From the NCBI GenBank assembly GCA_945487445.1, contig CALYTU010000037.1, positions 1-12,247 on the forward strand: DNA of 12,247 bases. The letters run 5' to 3'. Shown here in pieces: positions 5,396 to 12,197 of the stretch (positions within the stretch are counted from its first letter, which is position 1; each line of letters starts with the position of its first letter). The notes below the pieces were generated by a model, which searched no databases, had not been told where the DNA came from, and was given only the letters and a program-made list of their open reading frames with translations. A program made the position numbers and the translations under genes. The stretch comes from an uncultured Clostridia bacterium. Its GTDB lineage: Bacteria > Bacillota > Clostridia > Oscillospirales > Oscillospiraceae.

Positions 5396-7384
5396 TTACT
5401 CGGCCTCGCCGGATTCGGCCTCCTCGGCCAGGGCCTCGGCCTGCTCCTCCAGGGTGGGCTCCAGCAGGGCCCGGATGGAGAGGGAGATACGCTTGTTCTC
5501 AGCGTCGATGTCGATGATCTTGGCGTCCACTTCCTGCCCGACGGTCAGAACGTCCTCGGGCTTGCCGATGCGGCGGTCCGCGATCTGAGAAATGTGAATC
5601 AGGCCGTCCACACCGGGAACGATCTCGGCGAAGGCGCCGAAGGGCATCATCTTGACGATCTTGACCTTGGCCACGTCGCCCACGCTGTACTTGGCGGTGA
5701 ACTGGTTCCAGGGGTTCATCTCAGCGGTCTTGTAGCCCAGGGAGATCTTGCGCTTCTCGGGGTCCAGGGCAATCACGAAGACGTCGATGACATCGCCGAC
5801 CTTGACGACCTCGGCGGGGTTATTAATCCGCCGCCAGCTCAGCTCGGAAACATGAACCATGCCGTCCACGCCGCCGATGTCCACGAAGGCGCCGTAGGAA
5901 GTCAGGGACTTGACAGTGCCGGTGTACTTCTTGCCAACCTCGATCTCAGACCAGATCTTCTCCTGCGCAGCCTTGCGCTCCTCGTTGGCCACAGCCCGGA
6001 TAGAGCCCACCACGCGGCCGCCGCGGCGCTCGCGGATGACCTCGGTGATGCGGATGCGGACCGTCTGGCCCTTAAGTTCCTCCAGATTGCCGCCGCGGGC
6101 AACGCCGGAAGCGGAACGGGGGATGAAGACCCGAACGCCCTTGACATTGGCGACCAGGCCGCCCTTGTTGGTCTCGGTGATCTTCGCCTCTACGGGCGTC
6201 TTGTTGTCAGCAGCCTCCTGCAGCTCGTCCCAGACGCGCATGCCGTCGAGCTTTTTGCGGCTGAGCTGCACCGTGCCCTCCTGATCGTTGACGCGGACGA
6301 CGAAAACCTTGATCTCGTCGCCGACATGGAGAACGTCCTCGGGCTTGACATTGGGATCTGCGCTGACTTCATCGCAGGGGATATAACCGGCGTGCTTGGT
6401 TCCCAGGTCAACCTGGACTTCGGTGGTGCCGATGGCGACGACTGTGCCTGTGACCGTATCTCCTGTGTTTAGAGTTTTGATACTTGCGTCAAGCAGCGCC
6501 TCAAAGCTTTCCTCCGTTGCAGCAGTATCTACTGTTTTGATTTCATCCATGGTTTGATTGACCTCCTTTATTATCCACGCAGGTGTCGATGCCCCTGCCG
6601 TGATGCCAATGGTATGAATGCCTGAAAAATCGCAGTCCGCCAGCTCGGCGGCGTTGTCCACAGCGAAGACCCTTCTGCAATGCGCACTGCAGATGGAGGC
6701 CAACTGCCGGGTGTTGGCGCTGGTCCTGTCGCCCACCACCACCATAGCGTCGCTTTTTGCGGCCAGTGCTGCAGCTGCAGTCTGCCGATTTTCAGTCGCT
6801 TCGCATATTGTATCAAATTTTTTGCAGTTTGTACATAGTTTTTTTGTGATTTCCCCAAATTTTTTCCACAAATTTTGATTGGATGTGGTTTGTGCCACCA
6901 GGGCCAGGGGCTGATTCCCCCGCTCCGGGTCCGCCACAAGCCAGGCTTCAAACTCCTCCGGGCTCTCCACGACCAGCGGATCGGCGCACCAGCCGGAAAT
7001 ACCAACCACCTCGGGATGGGTCCGGGACCCGAAAATTACAGGCTTGCGGCCCTCGTCCTCCGCGCCGCGAACATACTTGTGGATGCGCTCCACAAAGGGA
7101 CAGGTGGCGTCCACCACAGTCAGATCCCGGGCCTGGAGCGCCTCATAGACCGCGCGGCCTACGCCGTGGGCGCGGATGATCACGGTGGCGCCGTCGGGGA
7201 TTTCGGAAACCGAACCGGCCTCCCGAACGCCCAGGGCGTTGAACCGCTCCACCACATGGCGGTTGTGAACAATGGGGCCAAGCGTGACCACCGGGGCGCC
7301 CTCCCCTGCCACGCGCTCCACCGTATCCACCGCCCGGCGCACGCCAAAGCAAAAGCCGGCGGTTTCGGCAACCGTTACTCGCAT
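5396..7384 (-). CDS. ispH: IspH fused to ribosomal protein S1-like protein
   Basis: The 662-residue product joins two proteins. Residues 1-280 are 4-hydroxy-3-methylbut-2-enyl diphosphate reductase (IspH/LytB), the last MEP-pathway enzyme, which makes IPP and DMAPP with a 4Fe-4S cluster. Cluster cysteines are Cys12 (GFCFGV), Cys95 (DATCP) and Cys194 (FDTICEAT); active-site His40 (IVHN), His74 (RAHG) and THPE (122-125) are present. Residues 305-640 hold four S1 RNA-binding domains (about 307-376, 392-465, 483-551, 568-637), followed by an acidic tail. This fusion is known in Clostridia. The start at 7384 has AAAGGAG upstream and fits IspH; the frame is open 65 codons more, to an ATG overlapping the plsC stop, but that extension does not resemble IspH. 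A strong internal ribosome site lies at 6561-6569. Confidence 0.96.
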   Translation of the reverse strand: MRVTVAETAGFCFGVRRAVDTVERVAGEGAPVVTLGPIVHNRHVVERFNALGVREAGSVSEIPDGATVIIRAHGVGRAVYEALQARDLTVVDATCPFVERIHKYVRGAEDEGRKPVIFGSRTHPEVVGISGWCADPLVVESPEEFEAWLVADPERGNQPLALVAQTTSNQNLWKKFGEITKKLCTNCKKFDTICEATENRQTAAAALAAKSDAMVVVGDRTSANTRQLASICSAHCRRVFAVDNAAELADCDFSGIHTIGITAGASTPAWIIKEVNQTMDEIKTVDTAATEESFEALLDASIKTLNTGDTVTGTVVAIGTTEVQVDLGTKHAGYIPCDEVSADPNVKPEDVLHVGDEIKVFVVRVNDQEGTVQLSRKKLDGMRVWDELQEAADNKTPVEAKITETNKGGLVANVKGVRVFIPRSASGVARGGNLEELKGQTVRIRITEVIRERRGGRVVGSIRAVANEERKAAQEKIWSEIEVGKKYTGTVKSLTSYGAFVDIGGVDGMVHVSELSWRRINNPAEVVKVGDVIDVFVIALDPEKRKISLGYKTAEMNPWNQFTAKYSVGDVAKVKIVKMMPFGAFAEIVPGVDGLIHISQIADRRIGKPEDVLTVGQEVDAKIIDIDAENKRISLSIRALLEPTLEEQAEALAEEAESGEAE
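6548..6569 (-). promoter_or_regulatory. Internal Shine-Dalgarno and ATG at the IspH/S1 junction
   Basis: On the minus strand AAAGGAGGT (6569-6561) is followed by CAATCAAACC and ATG (6550-6548), in frame with the fusion, at Met279. It falls just after the conserved IspH C-terminus (ITAGASTPAWIIKEV) and before the first S1 domain. Initiation here would give a free 384-residue four-domain S1 protein, close to the remembered length of B. subtilis YpfD. The GGAGG-to-ATG distance of 11 bases is somewhat long but usable. Part of the motif is constrained by coding (Lys-Glu-Val as AAG GAG GTC). Confidence 0.5.
6807..6835 (-). promoter_or_regulatory. Candidate internal promoter inside ispH
   Basis: On the minus strand TGTACA (6835-6830, 4 of 6 to the -35 consensus), a 17-base spacer and TACAAT (6812-6807, 5 of 6 to the -10 consensus) lie in an unusually AT-rich patch. 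It is about 250 bases upstream of the internal S1 start. AT-rich sequence produces such matches by chance, so this is tentative. Confidence 0.25.
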
Positions 7385-7575
7385 CCTGTTACACGCTCCT
7401 TTTCCTTCCGATAAAGTATCTGCTTGCGCAGACAGATAGTTCGCCTGCCGCTGCCGCGGCTTTGCGCATGAAGTATTTCTGACGCAAATAGGAAGTATGG
7501 CTTCGCCAGATTGATAATAATCATGGTTACCCCCATGTGGCCGCAGATTATTCTTCACATTGCGCCAGCAATCCT
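7385..7575 (-). other. Structured non-coding leader between plsC and ispH
   Basis: No gene is assigned to these 191 bases. On the minus strand they contain several inverted repeats: AATAATC/GATTATT (7552-7546 with 7522-7516) enclosing CATGG/CCATG, a GGC-GAA-GCC mini-hairpin, TTTGCG/CGCAAA, and TCTGC-GCAA-GCAGA with a GNRA-type tetraloop. The ispH Shine-Dalgarno sequence AAAGGAG is at the downstream end. The density of small hairpins is unusual for this operon, where other junctions are short or overlapping. It may be an interspersed repeat or a regulatory leader; I cannot assign it to a known RNA family. Confidence 0.35.
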
Positions 7576-8184
7576 TCATTTCCCCCGGCCAAGTCCGTAT
7601 ATTCTGCTCATCAGCTCCTGCGTATGCCGCTCCAGCTCGGCGGAGTCGGGACGGCGGGAGGTGTAGGCAGGGGTATATGCCTCTCCGGCAATGACACGAA
7701 CGCGGCTGAAGGGCCGACGGCCAGGGCTGATATAGATGGGCACGATGGGAACGCCCGCCCGCTGCGCCAGCAAAACAGCGCCGGATTTTGGCTCGGACTT
7801 TTTTCCTTTCTTGACCCTGGTTCCCTCGGGAAAAATCAGGAGCTTTTCCCCGTTTTTCAGCACGGAAAGAGATTTTTTGACGGCGGCAAGATCCGCGTTG
7901 TCACGATCCACGGGAAAAGAGCCAAAATAGGGCAGAAGCTTTCTCAAAACAGGTTTTGTAAACAGGGATTTCCGGCCCATGGACCAGGGCGGGTAATCTC
8001 CATTGAGCAACAGGAAGACCCAGATCGGATCGGCAAAGCCCGAATGGTTGCCGCAGAGCATACAGGGCCCTTCGGGAATGTGCTCGCGGCCGATCATTTT
8101 GCTGGGATGATAGAAGAAAAAGCATATCCGAAACAGCCACCAGAAAAACCGATACCATATATGGGTCCATTTATCGTATTTCAT
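7576..8184 (-). CDS. plsC: 1-acyl-sn-glycerol-3-phosphate acyltransferase (PlsC family)
   Basis: This 202-residue membrane-associated enzyme would transfer an acyl group to lysophosphatidic acid to form phosphatidic acid, the precursor of membrane phospholipids. Acyltransferase motif I is NHSGFADP, with catalytic His47 and Asp52; motif II is GSFPVDRDN (88-96); motif III is FPEGTR (118-123); motif IV is VPIVPI. The aromatic hydrophobic N-terminus (IWYRFFWWLFRICFFFY, 9-25) is a likely membrane segment, and KKGKKSEPK forms a basic loop. The start overlaps the cmk stop as ATGA and has GGAGG 11 bases upstream, inside the end of cmk, indicating translational coupling. The cmk-plsC-ispH order is a common clostridial arrangement. 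Acyl-donor preference cannot be inferred. Confidence 0.93.
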   Translation of the reverse strand: MKYDKWTHIWYRFFWWLFRICFFFYHPSKMIGREHIPEGPCMLCGNHSGFADPIWVFLLLNGDYPPWSMGRKSLFTKPVLRKLLPYFGSFPVDRDNADLAAVKKSLSVLKNGEKLLIFPEGTRVKKGKKSEPKSGAVLLAQRAGVPIVPIYISPGRRPFSRVRVIAGEAYTPAYTSRRPDSAELERHTQELMSRIYGLGRGK

Positions 8185-8867
8185 CGGCCCGTTTTCCTCC
8201 GGATGATGGCCTTCATCTCTGCCACCACCTGCTCAACGGTGAGATAGGAGCAGTCCAGTACCTCAGCGTCGGCGGCGCATTTGAGCGGTGCAATCTTCCG
8301 GTTCATATCCTGCTCGTCCCGCTTCACCACATCGGTATAGACATCCTCAAAACGAATGTTTTCCCCTTTTTCGGTCAGTTCCTTCCAACGGCGGCGCGCC
8401 CGGATCTCGGCAGAGGCCGTGAGATAGACCTTCACCTGGGCGTGGGGCAGGACTACGGTGCCGATGTCCCGTCCGTCCATGACCACGTTGTGGTTCCCGG
8501 CCAGCTCGCGCTGCATGTCCAGAAGATAAGCCCGGACGCAGGGTTGGGCAGAGACGCCAGACGCCATCATGGAAATCTCGGGGGTGCGGATCAGGTCCGT
8601 AACATCCTGTCCGTTGAGGATCATGTGCTGCACTCCATCCGGCTGATGCTCGATGCGGATGTTCACGTCGTCGATGCAGCGCTCGATGCCGTCCTTGTCC
8701 TTGGGACCGATCCCCATGAGGCTCATGTGATAGCCCACGGTGCGGTAGATGGCCCCGGTGTCCACATAGAGATAGCCCAGGTCGGCAGCGACCCGTTTGG
8801 CGATGGTGCTTTTCCCCGCTCCGGCGGGGCCGTCAATGGCGACGGATACATAAGGGTTCTCGTTCAT
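8181..8867 (-). CDS. cmk: Cytidylate kinase
   Basis: This 228-residue protein phosphorylates CMP and dCMP with ATP, recycling cytidine nucleotides for nucleic acid and phospholipid synthesis. The P-loop is GPAGAGKST (13-21), followed by YVDTGAIYRTVG in the NMP-binding region, the conserved DGRDIGT motif, and the Arg-rich lid (AEIRARRRWKEL). Length is typical of the family. The start at 8867 is preferred over the ATG at 8888 because AAAAGGAG lies 9 bases upstream of it, while the earlier ATG has no ribosome site. It starts 21 bases after the flavoprotein stop and overlaps plsC by 4 bases. Confidence 0.97.
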   Translation of the reverse strand: MNENPYVSVAIDGPAGAGKSTIAKRVAADLGYLYVDTGAIYRTVGYHMSLMGIGPKDKDGIERCIDDVNIRIEHQPDGVQHMILNGQDVTDLIRTPEISMMASGVSAQPCVRAYLLDMQRELAGNHNVVMDGRDIGTVVLPHAQVKVYLTASAEIRARRRWKELTEKGENIRFEDVYTDVVKRDEQDMNRKIAPLKCAADAEVLDCSYLTVEQVVAEMKAIIRRKTGR

Positions 8868-8888
8868 TATGTAATACTCCTTTTCCAT

Positions 8889-10226
8889 TCAGAGTTCCGG
8901 GTTTCTTGCGGTATTCTGCGCGGCCGCGTTGGCGGCCGCGCAGGCGGTGGACCAGGCAATCTGCAAGTTAAAGCCGCCGGTGTAGGCGTCCACGTCGATG
9001 AGCTCTCCCGCGAAATAGAGGCCGGGCACAAGCTTCGATTCCATGGTCCTCGGGTCAATCTCCTTCGTGTTCACGCCGCCGGAGGTGATGATGGCCTCCT
9101 CCACGGGGCGAAGGCCGCTGATCTTCACGGTGAAATGCTTGGTCAGCTCCAACAGCGTCCGGCGCTGTTCTCTGGTGACGGCATTCACCTTCGTGTTCCC
9201 CGGGATGCCGGTCCGGGCCACCACCACGGGGATCATGGTCTTGGGATAGAGGCCGGACAGGGCGTTTTCAAAGCTTCGGTTTTTGCTTTCGGAAAAGTCC
9301 CGCAGGATTCGGGCGTCCAGCTTCTCCTCGTCCAGGGCGGGCTTGAGGTCGATTGATATGATATAGGTTTTCCCCTGCTCCATGTGGGCGGAGGCCGAAA
9401 GAATAACTGGCCCGGACAGGCCGAAGTGCGTGAACAGCAACTCGCCGAATTCTTCAAAGACCGGTTTTCCGACGGGGACGCGGAAAGCGGGCTCTTTATT
9501 TTGCGCGGCTTGAAAGGAGGCTGTCAAGCCCTGTCTGTCCCGACAGGCCTCGCAGAAATCAGACTCGAAGAGACAAACGTTGACATTTTTCAGGGCAAGG
9601 CCCTGCATTTTGGAGCAGAAATCCCCGTCTTCTACCATGGGGACCAGGGAGCCCACAGGCGAGACGATGGTATGGCCCAGTGCCTTTGCCATGCGATAGC
9701 CGTCGCCGGTAGAGCCGGTTGCGGGATAGGACATGCCGCCCGTCGCCAGGATTACAGCGGCCGCGGCGAGCTCGCCCCGATCCGTGCGCACCCCGCGGAC
9801 CTTTCCGTTTTCCGTCAGAACCTCCCTGGCGCGGGCGCGGCGAATCTCCACCCCGGCATATTCCAGAGCGGTTTTCAGGGCCTCCACCACGGAGGCGGAC
9901 TTGTCGCTCACCGGAAAGACCCGATTGCCCCGCTCAGTTTTGGTCTCACAGCCGTGGGCTTCAAAAAAGGTTATGGTATCCTCGGGTGTGAAGCCGGAGA
10001 GGGCTGAATAGAGAAACCGGGGGTTGCGGGGCACGTTCTTCAAAACCTCCTGCCACGCGCAGCGGTTGGTCAGGTTGCAGCGTCCCTTGCCGGTGATGAA
10101 GAGCTTCCTGCCCAAGCGGTCATTGGGCTCCAGCAGCAGGACCCGGGCCCCGGCGTAACCGGCCTGGATCGCGGCAAACATCCCGGCAGCCCCGCCGCCG
10201 CAAACAACAACGTCGTATCGTTCCAT
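8889..10226 (-). CDS. FAD-dependent oxidoreductase, BaiN/HI0933 (YhiN) family
   Basis: This 445-residue flavoprotein belongs to the HI0933-like family, annotated variously as BaiN/RdsA-family or aminoacetone oxidase-family FAD-binding enzymes. The true substrate is uncertain for most members. The dinucleotide-binding motif is CGGGAAGMFAA (9-19), followed by the family signature GRKLFITGKGRCNLTN (about 39-54). A second FAD-associated motif is ILATGGMSYPATGSTGDGY, and the C-terminal FAD-binding end is GLYFAGELIDVDAYTGGFNL. The start at 10226 (MERYDVVV) fits the family N-terminus and has a weak GGAAG site; an ATG at 10241 is the alternative. It lies 30 bases after the pseudouridine synthase gene and just upstream of cmk, a frequent clostridial neighbour pairing. 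Confidence 0.92.
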   Translation of the reverse strand: MERYDVVVCGGGAAGMFAAIQAGYAGARVLLLEPNDRLGRKLFITGKGRCNLTNRCAWQEVLKNVPRNPRFLYSALSGFTPEDTITFFEAHGCETKTERGNRVFPVSDKSASVVEALKTALEYAGVEIRRARAREVLTENGKVRGVRTDRGELAAAAVILATGGMSYPATGSTGDGYRMAKALGHTIVSPVGSLVPMVEDGDFCSKMQGLALKNVNVCLFESDFCEACRDRQGLTASFQAAQNKEPAFRVPVGKPVFEEFGELLFTHFGLSGPVILSASAHMEQGKTYIISIDLKPALDEEKLDARILRDFSESKNRSFENALSGLYPKTMIPVVVARTGIPGNTKVNAVTREQRRTLLELTKHFTVKISGLRPVEEAIITSGGVNTKEIDPRTMESKLVPGLYFAGELIDVDAYTGGFNLQIAWSTACAAANAAAQNTARNPEL

Positions 10227-10256
10227 ATCATGTACTTCCATATCGGATTCAGAGGG

Positions 10257-10982
10257 TTACAAACCCATGTGCGTTTCCGCTCTGAGGGCCAGTATTTCGG
10301 CTTCCTTCAGCCTGCGCCACTGGCCCGGCTTCAGGTCCCCCAGCGCCAGTGGGCCTTCGGCAACGCGCTTCAACCGCGTGACGGTCAGGCGCGCAGCCTC
10401 GGCCATGCGGCGAATCTGGCGGTTACGGCCCTCGTGGATAGTGATCTCCAGCTTCGCGATGCCTTCCCGCTGCCAAACCAGGCGGACAAGCGGGGGCCGG
10501 ATCCGGCAGCCGTCCAATACGATTGGACGGCGCAGCAGGTCCTCCGCGCCGGGCTGCCAGCCGGAGACCCAGAGGTGGTAGGTCTTGCGGATCTCCCCCG
10601 CCGGGTGGGTCAGGCGGTTGGCCAATTCCCCGTCGTTCGTCATGAGGAGCAGGCCCTCGGAGAACTGGTCCAGACGGCCGACTGGGAAAAGCCGGGGAAG
10701 CTCGGGGGGCAGAAGATCGGCAACGGTGGGACGCCCCCTCTCGTCGTTCAGGGTGGTGACCACACCGCGAGGCTTGTAAATCAGGACCGTGGTAGCTTGG
10801 TCCGGCGGCGGGGGCAGGGGCCTGCCCTCCACCAGTATCTCGTCCACAGCAGGGTCGGCCGTATCGCCAAGCCGGGCAAGGTCCCCGTTCACAGTGACCT
10901 TGCCCATGATGATCCATTCCTCCGCCTTCCGCCGGGAGCATAGCCCGGCGGATGCGATCAGCTTCTGTAAACGTTCCGTCAT
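10257..10982 (-). CDS. Pseudouridine synthase, RsuA/RluB family
   Basis: This 241-residue enzyme isomerises uridine to pseudouridine in rRNA, probably 23S (RluB-like). An N-terminal S4 RNA-binding domain (LQKLIASAGLCSRRKAEEWI, 5-24, then GKVTVNG) is followed by the catalytic domain with GRLDQFSEGLLLMTNDG (102-118); Asp105 is the expected catalytic residue. RKTYHLWVSG and EGRNRQIRRM (184-193) are further family motifs. The start at 10982 matches the family N-terminus, but no Shine-Dalgarno sequence is visible before it; the frame is open 51 codons upstream through the GC-rich hairpin, which does not look like protein. It follows dacF by 109 bases. The precise target base cannot be set from sequence, so I give no gene symbol. 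Confidence 0.93.
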   Translation of the reverse strand: MTERLQKLIASAGLCSRRKAEEWIIMGKVTVNGDLARLGDTADPAVDEILVEGRPLPPPPDQATTVLIYKPRGVVTTLNDERGRPTVADLLPPELPRLFPVGRLDQFSEGLLLMTNDGELANRLTHPAGEIRKTYHLWVSGWQPGAEDLLRRPIVLDGCRIRPPLVRLVWQREGIAKLEITIHEGRNRQIRRMAEAARLTVTRLKRVAEGPLALGDLKPGQWRRLKEAEILALRAETHMGL

Positions 10983-11044
10983 GATCAACAGGAAGCCGCA
11001 GCAATCCTGCCAGCGGCCCTTTCCTTCTTTCGGTTTCCGGATGC

Positions 11045-11085
11045 GTCCCGCCGCGGCGGCTGCATGGCGGGCGCCGCGGCGGGAC
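11045..11085. other. Perfect 14-bp GC-rich hairpin between dacF and the pseudouridine synthase gene
   Basis: GTCCCGCCGCGGCG (11045-11058) pairs perfectly with CGCCGCGGCGGGAC (11072-11085) around a 13-base loop. It begins 6 bases past the dacF stop on the minus strand. No T-run follows, so it is not a classic intrinsic terminator. It may stabilise the dacF 3' end or reduce read-through into the next gene. The arms are nearly all G and C and would be very stable. Confidence 0.75.
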
Positions 11086-11091
11086 CTGTGA

Positions 11092-12123
11092 TTATGAGCC
11101 GGAGCTTCCCCAGCAGACAGGAATCTCCGCAGCAAGGCACCCGTTGAGATAGACCTTCACCGTTCCGGCGGAAGAGCCGGTCAAAAGGTCGGAGGCCAGG
11201 CCGGGGAGGTATACCAGCCGGGGCTCCTCGCCAGGGGCAAGCAGCAGATCCAGATCCGCTTCAGCGATCAGGGGGACGCCGCCGGGGGCAAGCAGCAACG
11301 GCTGTCCCTGCTTTGCCACTGAGCGGGTTTCGTATCGGGCAAAGCCCCAATCCAACAATGCCATATGGTCCTGCCAGTCGGCGGGATCGTTCACGGTCAC
11401 ACAGATCAGCGTCCTGCCGCCCCGTTCCGCCGCGCTGACCAAAAGCCGTCCAGCCGCGCGGGTATAGCCCGTCTTGATCCCGATGCAGCCTGGGCAGCGC
11501 CAGAGAAGCTTGTTGTGGTTTGTCAGGACCCGGTCCCCCGATACAGTGGCAGACCGGGTAGCGGCAATCCGGCGAAAATCCGGGTTTTTCAGCGCCTCCG
11601 CCGTCAACAGGGCCAGATCCCGGGCGGAGCCGTAGTTGCCCTCGCTGTCCAGCCCGTGAGGGTTGGCGTAGTGGGTGTTTTGCAGTCCGAGTTGTCTGGC
11701 GGTCTCATTCATCCGGTCCACAAAGGCGGCCTCGCTGCCAGCCGTGTCGATGGCAAGGGCCAGGGCCGCGTCGTTGCCGGACTGGAGCATGGTCCCGTAG
11801 AGGAGCTCCTCCCGGGTCAGGGTCTCCCCCTCCTTCAGATAGAGGGACGAGCCCTCCACCCCAACCGCCTCGGCCGGAATGGTCACAGGCCGCTCCAGCT
11901 CCCCCGCCTCACAGGCAAGGTAGGCCGTCATGATCTTGGTGGTGGATGCAATGAGCCCCGGATTGTCCGGGTGCCGGGACCAAAGCAGCTCGCCGGTATC
12001 CGCGTCCATCACCACGGCGCAGCCCGCAGAGACGGGCGGAACGGAGTCGGCTGAAACGGAAGGGGGCGCGAGAACGGTCATTGCGGTCAAAACGGCCGCC
12101 AATACGCAGAGAATTCTTTTCAT
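11092..12123 (-). CDS. dacF: D-alanyl-D-alanine carboxypeptidase (DacF/PBP5-type)
   Basis: This 343-residue penicillin-binding protein (peptidase S11) would remove the terminal D-Ala from peptidoglycan pentapeptides outside the cell. A signal peptide covers about residues 1-25. The catalytic motifs are SxxK as STTK (60-63, Ser60 nucleophile), SGN (115-117) and KTG (217-219, IGIKTGYTRAAG). A short beta-rich C-terminal region (about 265-335) resembles the PBP5 C-terminal domain but lacks the amphipathic membrane-anchor helix usual in PBP5 proteins, so it may be released or held otherwise. It starts with ATG after GGTGA, a modest ribosome site, and a TATAAT promoter lies about 40 bases upstream. 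It is the first gene of the long unit down to ispH-rpsA. The symbol is by family, not proven orthology. Confidence 0.93.
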   Translation of the reverse strand: MKRILCVLAAVLTAMTVLAPPSVSADSVPPVSAGCAVVMDADTGELLWSRHPDNPGLIASTTKIMTAYLACEAGELERPVTIPAEAVGVEGSSLYLKEGETLTREELLYGTMLQSGNDAALALAIDTAGSEAAFVDRMNETARQLGLQNTHYANPHGLDSEGNYGSARDLALLTAEALKNPDFRRIAATRSATVSGDRVLTNHNKLLWRCPGCIGIKTGYTRAAGRLLVSAAERGGRTLICVTVNDPADWQDHMALLDWGFARYETRSVAKQGQPLLLAPGGVPLIAEADLDLLLAPGEEPRLVYLPGLASDLLTGSSAGTVKVYLNGCLAAEIPVCWGSSGS

Positions 12124-12161
12124 TTATCATCACCGGGCCCAGTTTTCCCGGTTTTCGACGG

Positions 12162-12189
12162 ATTATACGAAATTCTCGGCGAAATTCAA
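12162..12189 (-). promoter_or_regulatory. Sigma-A promoter of dacF
   Basis: On the minus strand the -35 box is TTGAAT (12189-12184, 4 of 6), the spacer is 16 bases, and the -10 box is TATAAT (12167-12162, perfect). The predicted start is near 12155, leaving a leader of about 30 bases. The promoter lies directly beside the repeat copy at 12198-12247, so the repeat sits just upstream of the -35 box. Confidence 0.75.
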
Positions 12190-12197
12190 TATCAAAA

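Noticed and set aside
5339..6472. Long plus-strand ORF (377 codons) opposite the S1 domains
   Set aside because: It is the antisense shadow of a firmly identified gene; its His/Leu/Asp/Gly-rich composition is what GC-rich antisense frames give, with no recognisable domain.
6840..6850. A7 run in ispH as a programmed frameshift site
   Set aside because: Conserved IspH residues continue in the same frame on both sides, so no frameshift is needed; an alternative frame gives no known protein.
7385..7579. N-terminal extension of IspH from the ATG overlapping the plsC stop
   Set aside because: The 65 extra residues do not resemble IspH, the upstream ATG lacks a good ribosome site, and MRVTVAETAGFCFGV with AAAGGAG upstream is the usual family start.
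8442..9356. Plus-strand ORF (304 codons) spanning cmk and the flavoprotein gene
   Set aside because: It crosses two well-supported genes on the opposite strand and shows no domain or ribosome site.
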